A stretch of DNA of 64,000 nucleotides from the NCBI GenBank assembly GCA_948567375.1, contig OX419759.1, positions 34,077,493 through 34,141,492 of the forward strand, given 5' to 3'. Both the position numbers and the translations under genes were made by a program. Below are positions 55,716 to 64,000 of the stretch, piece after piece. Position 1 is the stretch's first letter, and every line of letters starts with the position of its first letter. Under the pieces are notes generated by a model, which had not been told where the DNA came from, searched no databases, and saw only the letters and a list, made by a program, of their open reading frames with translations. This DNA is from Lunularia cruciata (Eukaryota > Streptophyta > Marchantiopsida > Lunulariales > Lunulariaceae).

Positions 55716-56640
55716 AGATTGCCTGGGCCTCAGTAACTCCCTGGGTGAAATTGATCAGCCGCCTCATGCGAGTGTATGTCTTGCATAGGCTCTCTCCAGC
55801 CTTCCGCTGGAACACCTGCAAGCTCCTCAACTTGTCAGTCCGCACTCCCTAGTAGTTCTACCTCAAACACAGGAAGAACTCCACCATGGGGTTAAACCCC
55901 GATACCACACCACCTCCTACAGCGGTACCTCCACTCGTAGTAGCACTATCTCCAGCTAGTACACCTCCACTAGCTCCACCCACACTACTTGAGCTAGAAC
56001 TCGTAGGTACAACTGATCTACTCCTGGCCACCAAGCATGAAGTGATGGAGACATAGTGTGGAGACCAATACTATCTCCATAACTCAATCTCCTCCAAATG
56101 AGCTCTCCTGAACTCATGGTAGTCATCCATCAATGGACCCTCCAAGTGCTGAAACAACCCTTTCCATGCCATGAAGGGTGTGAACAAAGTTGGGTTCCGC
56201 ATCGGTTGCAGATCACACCAACTATCAAACTCCTTGATGAAGTCATCCAACTCAATGGTACCCACTGTACCAAAGTAACACCTAGGGCCTTTGGAGGCCC
56301 CATAAATCTCGTCCATGTCCCCCAACAATGGTGCGGACACACCAAGTGCACTCTCAAGTAAATCAGCTCCTGTGTCAAACTCCAACTCAGATTCAATCTC
56401 CTCCCTCACTTGGACTTGAGATACAGGCTGATACCGAGCACCACTCCGAGTAAACCCACTACCTACTGTAGGGCTAACTCCTCAAGAATCTCCAAAGAAC
56501 TCCGTCGTGACAAAGTAACCCCAACAGCAAACCCAAACCACCAACTGCAACCGCAAGTCGCAACCACAAGTGCCCCACCACGTGCCAACACCAACTAAGC
56601 ACCACCCACTAATGTAACTCTAACCGAGATAACTACACTA
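55716..56640 (-). pseudogene. Element E gag fragment
   Basis: Minus-strand gag of a Ty3 element different from A-D. From 56409 down: RCYFGTVGTIELDDFIKEFD, MAWKGLFQHLEGPLMDDYHE, then after a frameshift near 56065 a Ser/Gly-rich linker, VEFFLCLRQNYQGVRTDK and QRKAGESLCKTYTRMRRL ending VTEAQAI at 55716, where A3 cuts it. These match the plant Retrotrans_gag domain. The region above 56409 is a low-complexity N-terminus with stops. Strand and gene order agree with the E protease at 5950-6985. Confidence 0.8.
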
Positions 56641-57066
56641 GGAGAAAGGGCAACTTGTAACCTGCCATCATAACACACACTCTCACGGTCTGCAAGTCAT
56701 CACTTCTTGCCTCACCAGAGAGAAACAAAGGTAGTCTGACTGGTCATCACTCCAGCCTCACCACCAAGAGCACACCAGAGCACCAACGCTCAAAAGTCAG
56801 GGCACCTCACACAAACGTGGTGCACAAACAAGAAGCAGAGAATGGAGGGGGTCCAATCACAAGAAATCTAAACAAAAACCCTCCATCTCATAACACAACA
56901 CGGGACTGACTCTACCACCATTTGGCATTTGACATAAGAGAAGTTTGTATCTAAGTCCTAAGCTACCAGGATCACCAAGAATGGGATCAAACTGGCTCTC
57001 CTAGCCAAAGCTAAATGTGTATACATAGCAATGGCACAGTCACTAGGACAACAAGTGAGGGTGGAC
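56641..57066 (-). other. Probable 5' leader or LTR edge of E
   Basis: No gene. On the minus strand AAATGGTGGTAGAGTC near 56917-56932 loosely resembles the tRNA-iMet primer site TGGTATCAGAGC of plant Ty3 elements, so the E 5' LTR may end close to 56930. This is weak. The right edge is cut by the A4 LTR at 57067. Confidence 0.3.
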
Positions 57067-57758
57067 TATGAGCCGGCCTGTCTCTCACTCAGGATGAACC
57101 TCTGATGGCTATTATGGTAGCGCACCATGGATTAAGAAGGCAAGGAACCCAAACTCCATCATACTCCTCCAAGGCTAACACTCCAAGGCTCAAGACATTG
57201 CTCACTAGAGAACTCAATGAGAGAGAGATAGTTGCAAATGAAAGGATGATGAGTACCTCCTCACCCCTTGTTTATATACTTGTGAAATAGTTATGTACCA
57301 AAGTTACTAATTACCGGAGTAACTCAAGTTACTAGACTAAAAGTCAAGTCAAGTCAAAAAGTAGAAAGGAATATCCATTCACATGGGCATATTCCCCTAA
57401 GCATGTGGTCTTATCTTGACCCAACCACTAAGTCAAGGATTCCTTCACATGGGCTATCCTTGGACTAAAGAAGAATCCAAAACAAAAAGGCTTGCGGGCC
57501 CAAGAGTTCTCAACTCTTTCCTCAAAGCCAAACACCTAGGAATAATACCAAGTCAACACACTAAAATCCAAAATAGTGGTGCTCATCTTTTCTACTTCCT
57601 CTAAAGTAAGGTCTCCTCTATCTTAGCTATGACTAACTTAAGCTAACCATGACTAATGTAGAACCATCCTTTATCTCTATATAAATAATATATCTTAAGT
57701 ACTTGTAATACCAAGCTAAATATCACAATACCACACACATGCACAAATGGGTGTTACA
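57067..57758 (-). repeat. A4 3' LTR (family A)
   Basis: Family A LTR in minus orientation, 692 bp. The lower end reads TATGAGCC instead of TGTGAGCC, a terminal transition. Left flank TGGAC. The 5' LTR of A4 would lie beyond 64000. Confidence 0.92.
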
Positions 57759-57826
57759 TTTACCCCTGGACTAAGTTTTCACTTTGTCCTCAAAGTGAAG
57801 GTCTCTCTACCTTCTATGGTACATCT

Positions 57827-60800
57827 TCAACTTATCATGTTAATCCTATCAAAGTGTCTTCCTCCCAACTCCTTGAGATCATAGGTGTAATTGCCCCACA
57901 CCTTCTCTACTATGAAAGGTCCAAAGTACTTAGGCAAAAACTTCTTTTGCACTCTCTTGAATCGAATGGAATCAAACAACATTACCCAATCACCTTCTTT
58001 GAAAGGCTCCACCTTCTTCTTGCCTTGCCTCTTGTCATAGCTCTCCTTTTGTTTCCTTTGGGCTTGCTCCACTCGAACCATAGCAACTGCTCTTGCCTCT
58101 TCCAACTCCATGAGTTGATCCTTCCTTGACTTCTCTGCATCACTTCCTTGTGCTTTCTTCAATCTCCTATGAATGCTTTGGAAGGTAGGAAGATCAAAGT
58201 GAATAAGTAAGGTAGACTCAATACCATACACCAATTGGAATGGAGAATATCCCGTGGAAGTCTTCATGGTTGTCTTATACTCCCACAAAACTGCATGAAT
58301 CTTCTTGTCCCAATGATGTTTAGCCCTCTCCATTTCTGCATCTTTGGCCAACATCATGCACAAGGTCTCATTGGTTCTCTCTGCCAAGCCATTGGAATTT
58401 GGCTTATAGGATGTAGTTACTCTATGTGTGATAGAGAAATGTCGTAGCATGGCTGTAGTAATGCTTCTTGTAAACTCTCCTCCTCTATCAGAAACCAAAT
58501 CCAAAGGGTATCCAAACCTAGTGATAATGCATTCATAAAAAAAAATCTACCCACTTCATCTTCATTCTTGTCCCTCAATGGTCTAGCCTCAACCCACTTG
58601 GTAAGGTAATCAGTAACTACCACAATGTACCGATTGTTCCTTGGGGTTCTATTGAGAGGTCCTAAAAAATCAATTCCCCACTTCTCAAAAGGTCCTAGCA
58701 ATGGAATTGATCTAAGTGGTGGAGTGGATGTAGACTTTCTAGCAAAAGCTTGACAAACATGACAAGTTTTGCAATAATCAAGACAATCCTTGAAAATCCC
58801 TCTCCAATGGTAACCTGCATCTAGAATCTTGAAAGCGATTACCTTTCCTGCAAAGTGTCCTCCACATACTAAACCTTCATGAAACTCCTTTATGAGTAGG
58901 ATAGACTCTTCCTTACCCACTGCTCTTCGAAGCAGACCATCTACTCCTTGGTGAAAAAGAATATCCTCCACCATTGTGTAAGGTCTAGATCTTGCTGCAA
59001 GGGCCTTCCTCTCCCTAGCATGCATCCCTTCTGGATAGTTACCTCTTGTCACAAAATCCACAATCTCCTTGTACTCCATTGGAATCTCTTGAGTGACTGA
59101 GATTGTCATGAGCTCCTCATCCGGGAAGGAATCATCTACTGGCTCATCTCCATCATGATCATAGGCTCTAGATAACAAATCAACATTTGCATGTTTCTTT
59201 CTTGGCCTATCCTCAATTGTGTAGTCATACTCAGACAAGAGTATCATCCACCTTGCTAGTCTCCTTTCAACATTAGGCTTGTTGAAGATGTACTTCAAAG
59301 CCTTGTGATCCGTGACAATTGTGGCTTTCCCTCCAATCAAGTAGTGTCTAAACTTCTTGAGACCAAAGATCACTGCCAACCCTTCTCTCTCCGTGACAGA
59401 GTAGTTCTTCTCTGCTGAAACCATCTGCCTACTAGCATAAGCTATTGGATGATCATGCCCATCTTGGTCTAATTGACTAAGAGTGCATCCTATAGCTACA
59501 TTAGAAGCATCAGTATAGAGGATGAAAGGCTTACTCCAATCAGGTTTAGCAAGAATTGGAGCTACAACAAGGGACTGCTTGAGCTCCTCAAAAGCTTTGA
59601 GAGCCTCCTTGTCTTCCAAAATCACCATGTAATCTACACCCTTCTTCATGTAGATGGTCAATGCATAAGCCTTGTTGGAAAATGAGAAGATGAACCTCCT
59701 ATAGTACCCAACCATTCCCAAGAATTGGCGTAACTTTGTGAAGCTTGAAGGGAATGGAAGGTCTGAGATTTTCCTCACCTTCTCAGGATCAACTGCTATT
59801 CCATCCTTGGAGATGATGTGCCCCAAAAGTAGACCTTCTTCACATCCAAAAATGCACTTCTCTGGGTTGAGTGATGCATTTGCCTCATCCAAGCGTTGCA
59901 AGACTTTGATTAGGTGCTCAAAGTGCTCCTCCTTGCTCCCATAGACACAAAAGTCATCAATGAAGTCTCTCACAAATTTCCCAATGAAAGTTTCAAATAC
60001 CTTGTTCATGAACCGTTGGAATGTGGCTGGAGCATTGCAAAGCCCAAAAGGCATGACCTTGAAAGCGTAAGTTCCCCAAGGTGTGGTGAATGTGGTGAGT
60101 TGTTGATGCTCTGGTGCAATCTTGATTTGGTTATATCCACTATAACCATCTCCAAAACTATACCTCTCATGACCTGCAGCCTCCTCCAAGATCTCATCAA
60201 TGAATGGCAATGGGTAGTAGTCCTTCTTGGTATCAGCATTGAGCTTCTTGTAATCCACACATACCCGAAGCTTGCCATTCTTTTTCTTCACAATGACAAT
60301 TGGAGACACCCATTCTGAATTCTCCACCTCAAAGATAAATCCAGCCTCCTTGAGCTTATCAATCTCCTCCTTCACAACCAAAGATATTGGTGGGCTAATG
60401 TGACGTTGCTTTTGGCAGACTGGTCTTGCATGTGACTCCACCTCTATCTTGTGCTCCTCCAAGGTGACTTCGTTCAAATCCTTGTAACTTAAAGCAAACA
60501 CATGGATGAACTTGCGGAAAATCTCCTCAAATCTCACCTTCTCCTCCTTGGTAACATTTGGGCCATACTTGAGGGTAGCTAACCTTCTCTCTACCTCCTC
60601 AAGTGTCAATGGTGATTTGTCCGGGTCCTTCAAAACCTCTGGCTTAGGTGCAAAATCCATAGCACACAAGGGATACACATCTGAATCAGATTCAGATTCA
60701 TCCTCCTCCCTGGAAGTCTCCTCTTCCATGCTTGTGTCCACACCTGAAGCTCCTTCTTCAAAATCTGATTCCCAATAATCAGAAGATAATGTATCTAAAT

Positions 60801-61338
60801 GTGAAGTGTTGGTGGTGTTAGTCACAAGAATAGTGACTCTATGGTTTGATGGCCCAATCCTCAAGTACCCTTTGTGCCATTGATCAGTTGTGCGTGTTGC
60901 TCTCAACCATGGCCTCCCAAGAAGTAAGTCATAGCTTGAATCCTTCAAGACTTGGAAAGTCATGAGATTTTGAACTCCCATAATTGAAACTACCACCTTA
61001 TCCATCACCCCTACTGGTCGAACTTGTTGCTTGTTTGCCATGCTCACCACAAATGTTGAAGGTCTTGAGGGTATCATACCCAACTTCTTCATCAACCTTT
61101 CTAACATGGCATTCACTGCTGATCCTCCATCAACCAATGCATCCTTGATGTTGTGACCATTCACTCTCACATCAATCTTGGAGGCATATTCACAAGCCTC
61201 CCATGGTGCTGGCTTGGCATCCACCACCCCCATTGATACTGGAACTTTTTCCTTCTTCTTCTTCTTGCTCCTTGTAGAACTCAAACCACCTCTAAGCTCC
61301 TTTCTCAAGGTAGGGTTCAAAGCAATTAATTGGCCCAT
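57827..61338 (-). pseudogene. A4 pol: protease, RT, RNase H, integrase (nearly intact)
   Basis: The best pol in the window: 973 codons open from 61338. Protease LVDGGSAVNAM (D70); RT VCVDYKKLN (359-367), MPFGLCNAPATFQ (429-441), FIDDFCVYG (459-467); RNase H YTDASN (D610), TEREG (E650), VTDHKAL (D677) and DLLSRA; integrase zinc domain H820, H828, C856, C859; first catalytic Asp D890 in WGIDFLGP. An A-run at 58537-58545, longer than in other copies, shifts the frame at about residue 932; integrase resumes at 58504 with LVSDRGGEF and NGLAERTNET. A one-base loss near 57839 alters the last ~25 residues. It makes the enzymes for copying and inserting the element. Confidence 0.92.
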
Positions 61339-61350
61339 TGTGATGTTAGC

Positions 61351-62634
61351 CTAGTGACTACCAACATCCTCCAACACATTGTAGTTCCATTGTTGCTTTG
61401 AGATCAAGAAGTCCCCCATCCCCAACTTCTTCCTTGGAGTCTTTGTTGTTGATGGTGTTGAGGTGCGAGTGCTCCTAGTAGACATACGAGTATCCTTGCT
61501 TGAAGTAAATCCTTGAGAAGAGTGAACATCCTTTGCAAAACGAGCTCTCTTCTTCTCTTGTGCCAAAAGCTCCAAATTAAGACCCTTGGAGTTTGAGCAC
61601 CCTCCCTTCTCATACTTGCTCTCAACCACATCTATGGATGCTATCCCCTTACCTTTGTTGGGATTAGGAGCCACTTGGGTTTCACTACCTCCCTCTTTCC
61701 CTCTATTGGCTCCCTCATAACCCCTTCCTCCATGGTAAGTGGAATTTGGGCAATTCCTTTGGATATGGCCTCTTCCTCCACAACCAAAACAATTTCTATC
61801 ATTGAAATTGTTGGCTGGTTGGCCTCCTCTATATGGATAGTTTCCATAAATCCTAGGCCCTCTCCCTACATTCTGATCCACCTCTCTCTTCTCCCATAGT
61901 TGCACCACATTGATCTTGAGATCCGCAAGTTGTTCTATGATGGTTTGGAGTGGATCTTTTGGTGGAGGTGCAAGAACTGGAGCAACTACTACTTGTGGTG
62001 CAACCCTTGTCACCAAAGTATCAGAAGTTCCACCATACTTGTAGCCTTGAGGAGGATGCACAACCTCCTTCACCACCAAATCACTCTCATCCCCTTCCAA
62101 ACTCTCCTCCATACGAATTGCGATCTTGATAGCTTCAACCTTGGAAGAAGGTTTCTCATATCTCACCTTGCTTCTAATTTGTGGTCTCAATCTTCCCACA
62201 AAATTCTTGGTGAGCATGGCCCCTATGCCAATCATTGTAGTCTCCACATCATCCCCACCCTTCCTCAACACTATGCGAAATCTGGACTCCAACTTTTCCA
62301 CTCTTTCCACATAGACTCTCACCTTTTCTCCATCTCCTTGCTTGAGAAATGTAACCTCACTTATCAATCTCTCATAACTCTCATCAGGAAGAAAGTTCTC
62401 AATGAGTGCTGAAGTCAAAGTCTCCCAAGACTCCTCTTCCCCCTCTCTCCTCTCTATCTTTTGGTATTCTGACTCATACCATGTAAGTGCTGCATCCTCA
62501 AAGAAATCTGGTAATAATGAGGCCCACTCATTCTTCCTCCTCTCATTGTTTCCTATGCAAGCTCTCTTGAAGTCTCTCACAAAGGCCTCCACATCTTCTC
62601 CATCCTTGCCAAAGAAAACCGGAAGTTTCCCCAT
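61351..62634 (-). CDS. A4 gag (427 aa open)
   Basis: Open from ATG 62634. Capsid region about residues 1-175 (FEDAALTWYESEYQK, FVGRLRPQIRSK), a Pro/Val-rich linker, a Gly/Arg-rich stretch, and one CCHC knuckle C282-C285-H290-C295 (CFGCGGRGHIQRNC). It ends at a TAG (61351-61353) that is AAG (Lys) in A1 and A3, where gag and pol are one frame; pol follows in the same frame. So the stop is probably a mutation and not programmed recoding. The product forms the particle that packages RNA. Confidence 0.88.
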   Translation of the reverse strand: MGKLPVFFGKDGEDVEAFVRDFKRACIGNNERRKNEWASLLPDFFEDAALTWYESEYQKIERREGEEESWETLTSALIENFLPDESYERLISEVTFLKQGDGEKVRVYVERVEKLESRFRIVLRKGGDDVETTMIGIGAMLTKNFVGRLRPQIRSKVRYEKPSSKVEAIKIAIRMEESLEGDESDLVVKEVVHPPQGYKYGGTSDTLVTRVAPQVVVAPVLAPPPKDPLQTIIEQLADLKINVVQLWEKREVDQNVGRGPRIYGNYPYRGGQPANNFNDRNCFGCGGRGHIQRNCPNSTYHGGRGYEGANRGKEGGSETQVAPNPNKGKGIASIDVVESKYEKGGCSNSKGLNLELLAQEKKRARFAKDVHSSQGFTSSKDTRMSTRSTRTSTPSTTKTPRKKLGMGDFLISKQQWNYNVLEDVGSH

Positions 62635-62870
62635 CTTAACCCCTCACTATCTTTCTTTTCTCTCAATTTTTTTTCTTCTCTTTTCTTTTCTCTCACTCTA
62701 TTACTAATAGAGTATAAACATGACTAACAACATCTGAGAATAATCCACTCTAGGGAACACAAAAGGTTCAGGTTGCTCCAAGATTTCTATAGCAACATCA
62801 AATCCTAGAGTGCATATTAATCTAACTCTCATGGATAGTTTATCCATAAGTTGAAAGATTATCTCCATCA

Positions 62871-63344
62871 CTAATCTTGAGAACTAGCTGATGAATGTGG
62901 TAGTATTTCTGTAGCTATACTAAGACTCTCTCCAAGATCCTTCACCAAATTTTCCAAAAGTGCTTTTACTCCACTACACTCATGTCCTTTTGGAAGTCCT
63001 TCAACTCCACAAACCTCACACAACTCCTTGGTCTTGGATCTTCTCCCTCCCAATCTTGGTAAAGAAGGTCCAACATGCAAACCCAAGTCAAGTAAGCCTC
63101 TCTTTTCCTTCAATCTCTTGCTCTCAAATGTCAATGGACATGAACTTGCCTTATGTCCCTTCTCTCCACATAGAAAGCACTTAGACTCACTCTTTCCTCC
63201 AAGTGGTGTAGGTTTTTGGATCCTCTCAACACTCTCTTCAAATTCTATTGTAAACTCTCTTTTCCTCAAATCCACCCCTACAATCACCTCAAACCCTTGG
63301 GGAACCTTGCATAATCTCAATTTCCACTCTTGATGGCCCTCCAT
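62871..63344 (-). CDS. A4 accessory zinc-knuckle protein (157 aa)
   Basis: Second intact copy of the family A accessory frame (compare 49513-49986). CCHC knuckle at residues 56-69 and a full second cluster C109-C112-H121-C123 (CEVCGVEGLPKGHEC). About seven substitutions from the A3 copy, several conservative, and no stop or indel. It sits 237 bp before gag on the same strand. Being open in two copies that elsewhere carry pol lesions hints at past selection on the protein. Confidence 0.72.
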   Translation of the reverse strand: MEGHQEWKLRLCKVPQGFEVIVGVDLRKREFTIEFEESVERIQKPTPLGGKSESKCFLCGEKGHKASSCPLTFESKRLKEKRGLLDLGLHVGPSLPRLGGRRSKTKELCEVCGVEGLPKGHECSGVKALLENLVKDLGESLSIATEILPHSSASSQD

Positions 63345-64000
63345 GTTCCCAAGATGAATCTAAACACTCAAACATGCTTTTTGTTGATCTCAAACTTCTC
63401 ATGCATGAGATCTCCACTCTGCAGAATTGACCCTTCCTCACAATGTCACTCAAATCTCCCAACCAATATGTCACAGTCCTCTGACATTTTTCACACTTGA
63501 TTAAAACTCCAGGGCGTCCCTCCTTGCGAAATTTCAGATCTTTTCATTGAGCCATTTGGCCTAGACACCTTTCTATTCAGCACCCATATTTCAAATTTGG
63601 TCTGAAAACCACCCCCTTCACTTCAAAAACTCACTTCTCTTTGTGCAAGAACGATCTCTCTCTAATTTTTGTGGTAGCAGGTAGGATACAATGCACTGAA
63701 TTTTCTTGGAAATCTTCAGGACAATTCACTGAAAATTTAAGAAATGGTAGAATCTGTACAATTTTCCAGAGAGCATGCAGTTGCGGGAGCACTTTACCCT
63801 ATCAACTTTCAAAAATTCTAGCCCAATGCGCATAAAAACTCTCTCAATAATTTCAAGTGTGCTAACTGAAAGATAACCCAAGCTATCATGTGTAGAAATT
63901 TCAAGTCCAGATCTCAAACTTGAGATTTTGCCCAAAATCACCTTAATCCCCAAAATCTGCAATCCACCTCACACAATCTCTCCAATTCCTCTCATGTGTA
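63345..64000 (-). other. A4 leader, cut by window end
   Basis: Aligns with the A3 leader from about 49512 back to about 48855. It contains the overlapping 61-codon frame 63289-63474. The 56-codon frame, primer site and 5' LTR of A4 lie beyond position 64000. Confidence 0.8.

Noticed and set aside
61351-61353. Programmed stop-codon readthrough between gag and pol of family A
   Set aside because: The TAG in A4 is AAG (Lys) in A1 and A3, where gag and pol are fused, so it is better explained as a private mutation.

Overview
This window is plant nuclear DNA made almost entirely of long terminal repeat (LTR) retrotransposons of the Ty3/gypsy type, nested inside one another. I found no convincing host gene, rRNA, tRNA or CRISPR array. 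The density of nested Ty3 elements, very long LTRs, many solo LTRs and old decayed copies suggest a seed plant with a very large genome, most likely a gymnosperm. That assignment is an inference; nothing here names a species.

Five families can be separated by LTR ends, primer sites and protein motifs. Family A (about 7.7 kb, LTR about 690 bp, ends TGTAAC/CTCACA) has four copies: A1 (6986-25963, minus, broken by insertions), A2 (45674-47985, minus, truncated), A3 (47986-55715, plus, both LTRs present) and A4 (57067 to beyond 64000, minus, the best-preserved pol). It also has a solo LTR (28707-29383, plus) and relics at the left end. Family B (Athila/Tat-like, Asp-type primer site) has one partial element (8508-17853, plus) and two solo LTRs (22331-24224 and 41966-45091, both minus) with perfect 5-bp target duplications. 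Family C (33530-45673, minus) has pol motifs resembling a lineage I know mainly from fungi, and CT-rich LTRs full of minisatellites; solo LTR F (36178-39221, plus) is related to it. Family D (28367-33529, minus) is a decayed chromovirus-like element. Family E survives as a gag fragment (55716-56640, minus) and a protease fragment (5950-6985, minus), possibly the two halves of one element split by everything between them.

Layout from left to right: 1-5950 old decayed DNA with gypsy relics; 5950-6985 E protease; 6986-25963 element A1, carrying partial B in its integrase and a B solo LTR in its 5' accessory gene; 25964-28366 CT-rich C-like LTR with a 33-34 bp minisatellite; 28367-33529 element D with a family-A solo LTR in its integrase; 33530-45673 element C, carrying LTR F in its integrase and a B solo LTR between protease and reverse transcriptase; 45674-47985 truncated A2; 47986-55715 A3; 55716-57066 E gag and leader; 57067-64000 A4.

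Two features go beyond the standard gag-pol plan. Family B carries an 858-codon reading frame inside its LTR, starting about 27 bp after a TATA box, so it would be the first reading frame of the genomic RNA; two copies keep the same frame with different lesions. Family A carries a conserved 157-codon zinc-knuckle reading frame plus a conserved 56-codon frame between the 5' LTR and gag. All pol genes seen are damaged to some degree; A4 is closest to intact.
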